Source: Rhizodiscina lignyota
Taxonomy: Eukaryota; Ascomycota; Dothideomycetes; Aulographales; Rhizodiscinaceae
Direction: 5' to 3'
Assembly (NCBI GenBank): GCA_010015805.1
Contig: ML978122.1
Span: 964,453 to 1,028,452, forward strand
Length of the DNA: 64,000 bases
Below the pieces are notes generated by a model. It searched no databases, was not told the DNA's origin, and worked only from the letters and a program-made list of their open reading frames with translations. Of this stretch, positions 21,810 through 31,522 are shown one piece after another. The stretch's first letter is position 1. Every line of letters starts with the position of its first letter. Position numbers and translations under genes: made by a program.

Positions 21810-24508
21810 CTCGTAGCCTTTCGGCCTTGCTGAGTCAACACTCTAAGGACCGGCGTAAGATCGACTTAAATTTAATTTCCAGTAAAGAAATGTGAAGGAG
21901 ACCCGGATCGTGTTGCGCTGATGTGGATCTTTGGATACCAAGACCGCGGTTACACTGAGCTGAAAGCCTGAAGTCCAAGGAAATTTGGTGTCCGCCTGAT
22001 TATACGAAATTTAGCGAAGCTCCATTCAAGTTTTGGCCCAATCAGGCAGCGATTCGTGTTGTGGGCTGCGGTCGAAAATAGGACAGCTCGAAGTTTCGCC
22101 TTGTTGGAGGCTCACGTGCCACTTTATGATAGGTATTCTCGAGGCTTGCGGAGAAGCATAGGGAGCAAATTTCCTTGCAAACGATCAGGAAGTTCTTGAC
22201 GCGTCCATTGCAGCAGCGAGCGAATATTGAAATCGAGTCGGAGGTGCTGTGGCCAGTGTACTACTTGGGCCGGGATCTCGTTCGCGGAGCTGGTTGGTGG
22301 GGTGTACAGCTTGCGATAAAGGTGTTTCACGATGGGGCAACGAATCCGCGAGCAACGCGGGGAAGGGAGTTTGCCTTTGAACGAACGAGTGGGAGGAAGA
22401 AAATGCATGAAATAACCATGGACGTGAACCCCAGTTTCTCACACCATCCCGGCTCCAGTCCCTTAAAGAGGCTCGACCTCAGCCTGCATCTCTGCTGTAG
22501 GAGATTGGCAGATTGGAATGGGTACGAAGAAGCCGGCCGATAGCTCTGATAGTGGCTGATTCCGAACCACGCCAAAGCGTGGCCTGAACGCGCTGCTGGG
22601 AACTCCGGACGCTCCTCGTTCGCGAGCGGCTCATCAGCCACTATGCGAGAGAGTGAGACGGGAACACTTTTCGAACTCGGCCCATCTCCTGATCCTCAGC
22701 TGTTCTGCTTTCTTCTTTCTTTTGGTTCAAAAGTGAGTGTGCGTGCGTACAGCCGCAACCCTGCCAGAAACGCATCTGGAATCACAGTGATCTTTCTTCC
22801 CCAGTGACGGACAAGCGGTCGCGAATCGCCAACCATGATCGTGGGAGATGAGCAAAGCTCGCGATTCGGTCTCGGCTCCCAGGGTTCTGCTCCATATGCG
22901 CTCGGGAAGCATGATAACCCTTGGAGTCTCAGACTCCTAGCACTCCCGGTGTAAGCAGCCGTCAAATGGCAGCCGAATGCTCAGTCAGGGGTAAAGAGAA
23001 GGGAGCAGGCTCGAGCCTGATGAAGAGCTGAGCTATCCCGGCGGGTCATGGCTACAACACACCGAACTAACTACAGGGATGTCATACGTATATCTTCTTC
23101 AGTCGAACAGATTTGCTTGTCAAGGATGTGCATCTTTAACAAATACTCTCTGAAGTATATCGAATCATGCTTTAGAGATGCTCTTTTGTTTCGAAGAGCG
23201 TGCTGATGCTGTACATCTACGACTATTGAATTCGACAATATTGTCACCCCAGGGGAGAAGAAAGGGCCACAAGAGGCCTATTCACAGGCCCGGCGGATGG
23301 AGACAGCCTTTCCCTCATCCATTTAAGGAAATGAGAGTCAGCCAGGGGCGGTATTTGAGAAAGAGCATAGGTATGGCTAAGTCCGCCCCAGTTGGCTAAA
23401 TAACGAGTTCTCCGCATGCACCAGCCATGCTATATAGTTTCGAATGCTCAGCAGCTTGGGATGCGCCACACATGCTCGTCTATCCATGAGGCGTTGGAGC
23501 TATTAATGAGCCCACGGTGGTCGCTTCGAGGGTCACTCGCGATGCGAGCAGTCCAAGATGCCGGACTTCCCAAGCATACCTGCATAATGGAGTTGACGGC
23601 CGATGTTCTTGGTCAAGTAATAACCAGCTTTTCGAAAAAGCACTCCTTTGATGAGATGAATGTAAGCTCTAGGCCAGTAACTATATCGCCAAGCCGGATT
23701 ATTCTAATCCTGAACTCAAGAAACGGCCGCACTTGCGATGTAGAGACGCGTATACAGGGGTCTAAGGGATTGTTGTACCAGTTTCACTAAGTGTAAGGAA
23801 TCCTTCCTGCGCCTTGGACCGAAGTGTGTCTATGCATTGACACAGAGCAGAAGCTTCCTCAAAGTTGACTCTAACATTTCTTCACACTGACTGATATTGC
23901 TAGTGACCTGTATTTATGAGGGGTGATCTTGACATTGTAACTACGGTGAGCTCAGGCCATGGGAAAGTCGCATTTGCATTCCTCGATGTCGGTTGTTTAA
24001 GCAGCCATGTTGACATCATCGGGGATGCGAACACGCACTTCAAACCTTCAGAACTTGATTTTCGCACACTAATTAACGATCCAAGACATTGCGAGTCTCC
24101 CGAGATGCACGATCCGCTGCAGAGTCAGTTTTCTTATTCACTTGCACCAATGGGAGGCGTTGCCCGGCGTAACCAACCACCCAATAACAGAGGCTGCTGG
24201 CCACCTCAATTATCTCGTACCCCGCCACGGCCTGCAAGAAGCAAGCCATCTACCAAGTCCACATAAATCTACCCACGTCAGCAGCTGCCTCTCTTCTCTC
24301 GCCATCCTTTCCACTTTCTTTAGAACCTTCTTCGAGGCTCACCAGCCTGCTGCGCAGTTCCCAACAGAGTTCCTCACCGGCGTGCATCACCGGTCGGTCA
24401 CAACCGAGCTCATTTAAGTGTCCAGCTCCGCCAACTCTCAATTGAGCCCTTTGCGACTCGAGCAATCGAACTTTCCCCCCATCGAACTCCTTCAGTTAGA
24501 CGGCCACA
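21810..24508. other. 2.7 kb gene-free block between divergent genes
   Basis: The block separates the DUF8004 gene (-) and the MARVEL gene (+), so both promoters lie here, but it is much longer than needed. I scanned both strands for transposase, reverse transcriptase, helicase and tRNA signals and found none. The last 250 bases before the MARVEL ATG are pyrimidine-rich and look like core promoter and leader. The middle (22.9-24.0 kb) could be decayed element sequence, but nothing identifies it. Confidence 0.4.
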
Positions 24509-25197
24509 ATGATCTCCGGAATCTTCTTCATATCATGGCGACTCGCCGAGGTTTTCACCCTTATACCGACCGTTGGCATGCTCGCATGGTTCGTCCACGG
24601 CTATACCCAGGCTAACATGCTGACGCCAAATGCTGTCCTCGTCCTCTTCATCGTATCCACGCTGGCATTGGCTTGGGCCTTCTTCACCCTCATCGACTAT
24701 GCGCGTGCGCGTCGCTCTGGCTACTTCGTTGCCTTCGTCGACCTGCTCTTCGTGGGGGCATTCATCGCTGGAGTGTGGTACCTCCGAGGAATTACAGATG
24801 CGAACTGCTCCCACTTTGGCAGCTCTCGCCTCTACCTCAATCTGGGAGTATTTGGAAACTATGGAGTCTCAGTGAACAGCCCGTGGGCAGCGCACATCAA
24901 CAAGAACTGCGCAATGCTCAAGGCTAGCTTTGCTTTCGGCATCATGAACATTATCTTCTTCTTCATTACCTTCGTAAGTTTGTCCCAGTTCATATATCCA
25001 ATTCGAATGGTTCGCTGATTCCTGTCCAGTTTTTCGCCCTCCTCGTCGGTCGACACCATAGCAGGAAAGAAGAGACCGTTGTTGTTCGTCGCAGCTCCAG
25101 CCACCGCGGAAATCGCAGATCCACAAGCCGAGAATACGCAAGCAGCCCCAGAAGGTCACACCAAAGCCACCGCAGCCGACGTAGCTACTACGTCTAG
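24509..25197 (+). CDS. MARVEL-domain four-helix membrane protein
   Basis: Two exons: 24509..24973 and 25030..25197 (56-base intron, GTAAGT to CCAG); 210 residues. Four hydrophobic segments are visible: FFISWRLAEVFTLIPTVGML, AVLVLFIVSTLALAWAFFTL, GYFVAFVDLLFVGAFIAGVW and a last one ending GIMNIIFFFITFFFALLVG, split by the intron. This is the MARVEL layout; such proteins sit in sterol-rich plasma-membrane patches or vesicles (yeast relatives include Nce102 and Fhn1). Conserved cysteines occur in the extracellular loop (NCSHF, KNCAML). The C-terminal cytoplasmic tail (RHHSRKEETVVVRRSSSHRGNR onward) is strongly Arg/Ser-rich and could be phosphorylated or bind lipids, an inference from composition. 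Confidence 0.88.
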
Positions 25198-25751
25198 ACA
25201 TTACCTTTACGAATGATGCGAAGGGGCTACAATGGGAACGAGTTGTGAGTAGGAGGACAATCATAGAATGGATGCCTGGAGCGTTCTGGCGGTCAGCAAT
25301 GGAAGGTTATATTTTGTGTACTTGCTCAAGCGATGGTTAAGACTTACGACTCACGACTGCTGTATTTTGAGTAATTTGTTGAAAGATTAGGAAAAATCGA
25401 ACTCCTAAAGCTTGTCATGTAGATACCCTCGTTGCGATTCCTGCATTGGATCCAACATTAAACCTTCATGGAAATATTAGTTAGTTATTATGGTCCAAAA
25501 AGCGAATTCCTTTCAGTCATCATAAACATTAAGTCATTGCATGTGATAATATGACTCGCGTTTCTTGAGACGCATTCCCGCGCCAAGGCTTGTGATTAAT
25601 TTAGGAAGCTCCAAGGGCGGTGCGTGAGACCTGTCAACATCGTCTCACAACTCTGTTCGCACTCCGGAGGATTTCCATCTCCAACCTCTCGCGCAATTCC
25701 ATGATGAGGTCCACGCCGAGAATTTTATTTTCATAGCCTTCGCTTCGGACA
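25198..25751. other. Intergenic between MARVEL and M28 genes
   Basis: This 554-base, AT-rich stretch should hold the MARVEL 3' UTR and the promoter of the next gene. No repeat or RNA gene seen. Confidence 0.45.
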
Positions 25752-27073
25752 ATGTTCCACGTGTTCCTCTTCTTCCTTACCCTTCTCTCGTGCGGATACG
25801 CGTACACCACGCTCTCTGATGAAACTCTCAAGACCATACCTGAGCCTGGGACGGACTTCAACATCAAAGATGGCGCCTTGTTGGCCCCGATACTGCGTCC
25901 TCGCGTTCCGGGAACGCCGGGATCAACAGCTGTGCTGAATCACTTCGTTGAGTTCTTCCGCACGAGCCTTCCTGAATGGCGCCTCGAGTTTCAGAATTCA
26001 ACGTCAAAGACTCCAGCGACTGGCAACGAACTGATTCCGTTCGTAAACCTCATTGCGACTCGCGATCCGCCATGGGCTCCGCCAGGAGATGTGGGCAGGC
26101 TGGCGCTCGTTGCGCATTACGATAGTAAATTGACACCGACGGGTTTCATTGGGGCCACAGATAGCGCGGCTCCTTGTGCAATGCTCATGCATGCTGCGCG
26201 AAGCATTGATGCCGCACTGACAGAGCGGTGGGAAAAGATGGAAGCAGAAGGCATCGGATCTGAGGGCTATAGCGGAGTGCAGGGGCACAAGGGTGTTCAG
26301 ATTCTACTGCTCGATGGCGAAGAAGCATTCATGACATGGACACACACTGATTCATTATACGGAGCACGGTATGAAGAAGCAATTCATCTTGCATTAACAT
26401 GATTTGAGGCTGATAGTGTCACAGGTCGCTAGCAGCAGAATGGGAGCAGACCCCAAATGCAGCCATGTCGACTTTCCACAACCCTATCTCTTCAATCAGC
26501 CTCTTCCTTCTCCTCGATTTGCTTGGCGCGAAGAACCCAACGATACCGTCTTATTTCAGGACTACGCATTGGGCGTATCGAGCAATGGGCAAGCTCGAGC
26601 AGCGCCTTCGAGCTCTTGGTCAATTCAAGTCTTCGCCAAATCACCCTATCAAGAAGAAGAAGCGCAAGGCAAAGGAGGATGCGAAGAAGCAGAGCAATAA
26701 TGCGAAGAAGACGGCCCTAAAGCCGCGCAAGGAACCGCAGTTCCTCTCCGAGTCCAACAACGCGGATACTAGAACGCGTGGCTTCGTGGAAGACGATCAC
26801 ATTCCCTTCATGCTCCGGGGCGTAGAGATTCTTCATATGATACCAACCCCTTTTCCTGCTGTATGGCATACTATGAATGATGACGGAGAGCATTTAGATA
26901 TAGACACGGTAGAGGATTGGGCGAAACTGGTTACAGCGTTTACTGCAGAGTGGATGGACCTAGAAGGGTTTATGCATACGTCCTCTGCCACGAAACGGAG
27001 GGCAGGAGAGGAGTATGCACAAAGCGATAAGAAGAAGCGGAAATCTTCTCCAGATGAGAAGAGCGAGCTGTGA
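25752..27073 (+). CDS. Secreted glutaminyl-peptide cyclotransferase-like protein (M28 fold)
   Basis: Two exons: 25752..26368 and 26425..27073 (56-base intron); 421 residues. The N-terminus (FHVFLFFLTLLSCGYAYTTL) is a clear signal peptide. The M28 zinc-peptidase-like core follows: LALVAHYDSK (first metal His/Asp), GATDSAAPCAML, LLLDGEEAFMTWTHTDSLYGAR (Glu/Asp pair) and, after the intron, FLLLDLLGAKNP and HIPFMLRGVEILHMIPTPFP. These are the hallmarks of glutaminyl cyclases, which make N-terminal pyroglutamate on secreted proteins. Two features are odd for a secreted enzyme: a lysine-rich insertion (PIKKKKRKAKEDAKKQSNNA) in the second half and a basic C-terminal tail (DKKKRKSSPDEKSEL). The final KSEL resembles an ER-retrieval KDEL/HDEL signal, which would keep it in the ER. 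Confidence 0.88.
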
Positions 27074-27578
27074 GTAACCTCCCGCACGAAGCGGTGCTGG
27101 TCTTCCTGGATCTGATACTGCTTAGGATCCTGCTTGAATGAAATCGCAATGATCCATTACTGAGTGTCATTGGTCCTCGGCGTTCCGAATTAAGATTTCA
27201 TGCATTCCTTCCTTGCAGTGGAATGCCTCTGTGCGTCTTCCTTTTTGTCCTGACCCTCACGGACCGATTCCGGAAACAACTTCCAGTTTGCATTAACTCA
27301 GGTTTGCGATGTACAAAGTTGTAAGTCAAATTAGGGCTGTGATTGCTGAATGCGACACTTTGCCATTGAGTTTGTTGAAGTCCTTTGTGCGATTGTGCCT
27401 TGAAATTATTCGTCCAAATGCGGGTTAACGCAAGCACACCTTGACACGCAATGTCTTTGTCGTGTTCTGAATAGCTCGTCCTCATAAGGTCCTTTCTTTT
27501 ATTTTCATCCTCGTAATTTTGTAGTTCTTTTCCTTCTCTATCGCACAAGTCGTTTCGCAACTGCTCTCTCTTGTGGAC
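27074..27578. other. Intergenic, M28 gene 3' flank and promoter of the unknown gene
   Basis: 505 bases between two genes on the plus strand. The last 80 bases are T/C-rich (CCTTTCTTTTATTTTCATCC) and look like a core promoter or leader. Nothing else seen. Confidence 0.45.
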
Positions 27579-29975
27579 ATGGCTTCTTCAAGTCAGGCTG
27601 GCCAGTCATCAGGCTCGTCTTCTAGAGCACACCACGGTATCATGCACTATCTCTTTGGCGATTACTATGCCGGAAACCCACCCGAAGATCCTGATGTACC
27701 AAGACCAAACCGTGTCCGGGGCATTAAATTTCTGGATGAATCGGGAAATGATGTCACTGAAAATGTGATTAATCACCCACCACTCTCAGTACGGATAAAA
27801 GGAGAACTGAGATACCGCTCTATCCCAATTTTCAAGCACCTCAAGCGCCCATCCCCAACACAGATTAACTCTATCCGCAACGGTGCGAGGCACGGCTTCC
27901 TGACAGGTGCCAAAGTCTGGCCGGCATCATGGTTTGATGGTGTCGACCTGAACGCGCCGGCCATACCTGTCGACGACGGCGATGCAAAGTACTGGTATTA
28001 CACCGACCACTTGGAAGAGGAGGGTCAGGATGAGTGGCTGACAACGAATGGTGTCATGAAAGAGGAGGATGGCAGCAACCTCTATTTCGTCATCGATGAC
28101 ATGGGAAGGGACATTGCTCTGCCCGTCTATCATTTTTGGATCAAAGATGGCGACAGAGATCCTACTCACGACTTCAATTTCGGAAAGGAACTCGACGCGG
28201 AGATTGCGCGACAGAAAGCGGCGAAACAGAACTCTTCCACGAGTGGATCTCCAAAGTCAAGCCAAAAAGCACGTTATCCTTATGCCAATCTTGTTGAGGA
28301 TGAAACCTCTGCTGAAGAAGCTTTGGTCGTTGAAGAGTCTTCTGAAGATGAAGGTGTGGGAGTAGAAGAATCAGTTACTGAATATGAAGAAGAAGGGGAA
28401 GGAGAGCTAGAACCTTTCAAAGGTGGAATAGCTGAAGATTTCCCACCTGAAGATGTCTCTGAAGTAGACTCCGCTGACGAACTGGACAATTCATTGTACA
28501 TAGCTCCGCCACTGAAACCCACCAACGTCCCAGCTATCTCAAGGCACGTCACCTACGGTCTGGAACGCATCGCTATTCCTAGGTGGCACCGCGACAGTTC
28601 GAATTATGATCTCTTCCCATGGCAGCTCGAAGACGAGAAGTTTCAGGAACGATACGTACACTATCAAAAGGTACTTTGTGAGGAGGGCGGGTTCATCCAG
28701 GCCTTGAACGAAATCAAGCGCTTCAATTCCAGAGCTTGGAAGCGTTTGACGCTTGGAATGAGGGCTGGTGACAGTGACAAATACTTCCCTCCATTCAACT
28801 CCAAATCAGTGTCAACTCAGCTGGGTAGTAACCTTGTGGTTACCGGATACGATCGCTCGCCCGACGAGTTCAAGATTCATCAGGAGGTCCTCTGCTCTAC
28901 AGCAGAGAGACTCGCAAATGTGCATTGCAGAACGGAAGAGTGGTGGAGACCCCTGAGGCCCGATACGTGGTGGTTCTTCCAGCTGCATCCTACCGATACG
29001 ACCGACTCGAAAGCACTGATTCCCCCACAAGTGTCTCCAGGGCGCCCATCCAAGCTTTTTGACAATGGCAGTCGATCAAGTCCACATGATCCTCGTCTCC
29101 CGTCAAATAAATTATTAGAAAGAGAGCGTAGTGCCAGGGACAATACGGTGATTGAACCGGATGTGCCTGAGCTGCCGAGTGGACATGCTCTGGCATTTCT
29201 GAACGATTACAGCACAGTGTTCGATGAGGAGAACGAAGTGATGGAGTCGTATCGTTACGAGCACCTTAATGACTTGCCGCTACCATCAACGCCGAGGCCA
29301 CTCCCACCATCGGGAACAGGTCCAACAGGGCTCGGAATCGGTTTTTCTACCACCCCAGGGCCAGCATCCACACAAAACAAGAAGCGCAAGCATGGTGAGG
29401 ACGTTTCGAGAATATCGTCCGCTCCTGACGCAAACACCTCTCCGCCAGCTTCGAAGAGGTCAAAAAGGCAGGAAGATTCTCCGTCCATACCCGCTCCTTC
29501 GTCGGCACGGAAGAACCTTGCGGAGAAGAAGAAGAGCAGTTCGACCTCTGCCACCCACAAGTCACCGTCTGGTGGTTCTGCTTCAAGGCCACTTGTAATG
29601 GCTGAGTATGGAATGAGGCAGAGGAGTGCGTCTATCCCTGCAAGAGAAACGAGAAGCTCGACACCTAGCCCACCTCCAGACTCGCCTGTCAATGCCCCTC
29701 CGACGTCGAAAAGGTCTTCTCCGCCCAGTATCAGCAGCTTGAAGACGAAAACCACCGGCAAATCACCAGCTGGAAAGACAAAAGTAGGCAAGGAGACGGC
29801 GGGTAAGAAGACGGCGGGCAAGAAGACAGTGGGCAAGAAGACAGTGGGCAAGAAGACAACCACCAAAAAGGAGCCGGCATCGAAGATTCCAGACAGGAAG
29901 GGTCGACCGAAAAGGGCGGCTGCCATTAAGGCGGAGGAGATAGTTCACGCAGCTTTGAAGAGCGTGGAAGACTAG
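27579..29975 (+). CDS. Unrecognised nuclear-type protein with histone H1-like tail
   Basis: One uninterrupted frame; the first true ATG is 27579, giving 798 residues (the GTG two codons earlier is not a start). I do not recognise the family. Residues 20-210 look folded, with HYLFGDYYAGNPPEDPDVPR, IRNGARHGFLTGAKVWPASW, KYWYYTDHLEEEGQDEW and LYFVIDDMGRDIALPVYHFW. An acidic stretch (about 235-300) is followed by a second folded-looking region (RHVTYGLERIAIPRWHRDSS to about 490, with SRAWKRLTLGM and RTEEWWRPLRPDTWWFFQLH). The last 250 residues are disordered, Ser/Pro-rich, with KKRKHG and SKRSKR basic clusters, five GKKT(A/V)-type repeats and an AT-hook-like KGRPKRAAA. The tail suggests DNA or chromatin binding; that is inference from composition. 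Alternatives include a ribosome-associated or structural protein. Confidence 0.8.
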   Translation: MASSSQAGQSSGSSSRAHHGIMHYLFGDYYAGNPPEDPDVPRPNRVRGIKFLDESGNDVTENVINHPPLSVRIKGELRYRSIPIFKHLKRPSPTQINSIRNGARHGFLTGAKVWPASWFDGVDLNAPAIPVDDGDAKYWYYTDHLEEEGQDEWLTTNGVMKEEDGSNLYFVIDDMGRDIALPVYHFWIKDGDRDPTHDFNFGKELDAEIARQKAAKQNSSTSGSPKSSQKARYPYANLVEDETSAEEALVVEESSEDEGVGVEESVTEYEEEGEGELEPFKGGIAEDFPPEDVSEVDSADELDNSLYIAPPLKPTNVPAISRHVTYGLERIAIPRWHRDSSNYDLFPWQLEDEKFQERYVHYQKVLCEEGGFIQALNEIKRFNSRAWKRLTLGMRAGDSDKYFPPFNSKSVSTQLGSNLVVTGYDRSPDEFKIHQEVLCSTAERLANVHCRTEEWWRPLRPDTWWFFQLHPTDTTDSKALIPPQVSPGRPSKLFDNGSRSSPHDPRLPSNKLLERERSARDNTVIEPDVPELPSGHALAFLNDYSTVFDEENEVMESYRYEHLNDLPLPSTPRPLPPSGTGPTGLGIGFSTTPGPASTQNKKRKHGEDVSRISSAPDANTSPPASKRSKRQEDSPSIPAPSSARKNLAEKKKSSSTSATHKSPSGGSASRPLVMAEYGMRQRSASIPARETRSSTPSPPPDSPVNAPPTSKRSSPPSISSLKTKTTGKSPAGKTKVGKETAGKKTAGKKTVGKKTVGKKTTTKKEPASKIPDRKGRPKRAAAIKAEEIVHAALKSVED
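29772..29870 (+). repeat. 15-base tandem repeats encoding (T-x-GKK)n
   Basis: About five units of an AAGAAGACGGCGGGC-type 15-mer lie in frame near the end of the unrecognised gene and encode TAGKK or TVGKK. They make a lysine-rich tail similar in composition to histone H1. Confidence 0.8.
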
Positions 29976-30114
29976 AAAGCCAAGAAATGATGTCTCTCAT
30001 GGATTTGAGTATCTGATCATTCTTTATTGTATTCATCAATTGAATTCTTCCATAATAAAATTCTCTTGCTATGCATTCCTATTGGAGTCAGTGACAGTAC
30101 CCAAGCGCAGAAAA

Positions 30115-30345
30115 GACCAAATGGTGACCGTCGACACCTACCAAGGCTTCCAGGGCGGTGTTGGCCTTGGCACGCTAGTGGCTTTAAATCGGCTCAAATC
30201 TTGTACTTTAAACTAAGGAACCATCCTGTCCTGTTCTGTTTGACTCGCACGGACCACGCTGGCTTCATGACCAGTACTAACCGCATCAATATAGCAGCCA
30301 CTCGCTCCAAGTGCCTGTTTCTAGTCTTCGGTGGTCGGGCTCAAC
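30115..30345 (+). pseudogene. Relic of a UPF1-like superfamily 1 helicase C-terminus
   Basis: Near 30121 one frame reads MVTVDTYQGFQG, matching the TVDSFQG-type motif of UPF1/DNA2-NAM7-like helicases. In another frame, 30240-30335 reads LTRTDHAGFMTSTNRINIAATRSK then CLFLVFG, the classic GFL..PRRLNVALTRAK motif VI region. The order and spacing fit an AAA_12 domain, but the two parts are in different frames, with a stop between them, and nothing upstream continues the gene. It is best read as a decayed fragment about 230 bases long. Whether it comes from a host gene or was carried by a mobile element is unclear. Confidence 0.55.
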
Positions 30346-30376
30346 TTAAGTTAATCATGCAACTGAGGGGCGCCTA

Positions 30377-30617
30377 AGTGGGTGACAAAATAGTTAAGTC
30401 GTAACTGTAATATATAGAACTGCGAGGATGTATATCCTCGATAGTTAATACAAGTTATACACGCTGAAGCTGCGTGTTTTAGATAAACGAACTCTAGTAT
30501 ATAATCTATCGACCCTTCAGAGATGCTCTCGCTAGTGTTGAAGAGGAAACTTCGCTTTTGCTAAATACGTTTAAACTTTACAGGACTCAACTATTTTGTC
30601 ACCCCCGTGGGCACCCT
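30377..30617. mobile_element. Tc1/mariner-type MITE (non-autonomous DNA transposon)
   Basis: An inverted pair GGTGACAAAATAGTT (30381 onward) and AACTATTTTGTCACC (30589-30603, one mismatch at the inner edge) bounds about 220 bases with no coding capacity. The outer ends are less alike: the right end has an extra GTGGGCACCCT. TA dinucleotides flank both sides (30375-30376 and 30618-30619), consistent with a TA target duplication. The interior has a small perfect hairpin (CGAGGATGTATATCCTCG). Size, terminal repeats and lack of a gene fit a MITE; the exact outer boundary is uncertain. Confidence 0.6.
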
Positions 30618-30980
30618 TATTCATAAGTTCATGGTGTCAGGAGGTGATCGGTGCGCCCCTTTAAGCCTTATGTAGCGCTCTCCTGTATATAAGCGAGCAC
30701 TCCTCCTTGAGAGCCTCCTTCCTTCAATCAATCAACTCACATGGAGTGGTGCGCGCAGCAGGCGAATATGTATCCTCTGATGGTTTCGGAGGCGAAGTTT
30801 CACCTGGAAGAGATCAACCCACATCGCTCGTCGACTTTCAGTCAGATGGCCACAATAGAGGGCCTCCAGGAACAGCTCACCTTTTCGAGCAGCTTCTCCA
30901 GCGGGTACTTGGTGGCCAGAATCTTTGAATTTGCGGAGTCCGCCCAAGCGATAGGAGTGGACCGTACCTGTACTTGAGCG

Positions 30981-31240
30981 AAACCTGCGCACATAGGCGA
31001 AGCTTCCCCAATGACCTAGGTATTTGAGCATCAGTGCGTGTCTGCACATGGTATGAGCGTTGTTCAAGGAGGTGAAGCGGCTAGAGCATCGAATTTCCAC
31101 AAGGCCGCACCAGCTATATGAGCGGACTCTGGTCGCAATCGAATGCAACCTCCGCACATCAGTGAAGCTTAGCTTCCGACGACACGATTTTGCTGATATA
31201 CGTATCTTGATGCATGGTATGAGCCTGTTCGAAGAAAACT
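30981..31240. repeat. Old tandem duplication with about 165-base period
   Basis: Matching landmarks recur at a constant offset: aacctgcgcacatag (about 30982) and aacctccgcacatca (about 31147); catggtatgagc at about 31048 and again at 31213, each followed by a GTTC-AAG/GAAG segment. The copies are much diverged. No coding capacity is seen. The segment lies between the MITE and the UCH gene. Confidence 0.45.
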
Positions 31241-31522
31241 AAGTAGCTAAAACAGTATGCTTTAATGTATGGCGTGAGGTCGGTCGGAGAGAGTGAAGCC
31301 AGGGAGATGCATACACATCCGCGCATTGAGCAATGAGAACGGAATCTAAACGAGAAGATAGCCTTGTCTTCTGTCTTGAGAATTATCTTTTTTTGAAAGG
31401 AATTTGACATCCCTCAACGCCATCCCCGAACACCCGCCCTTGTACCTCATTACATGTAGTATCATTTTATGACATCAAATCGTTCCTCATCGAGACACCG
31501 AAAACCAGAGTTAACTTCTGAA
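31241..31522. other. Short 3' flank of the UCH gene
   Basis: This stretch contains the likely 3' UTR of the minus-strand ubiquitin hydrolase. No other feature seen. Confidence 0.4.
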
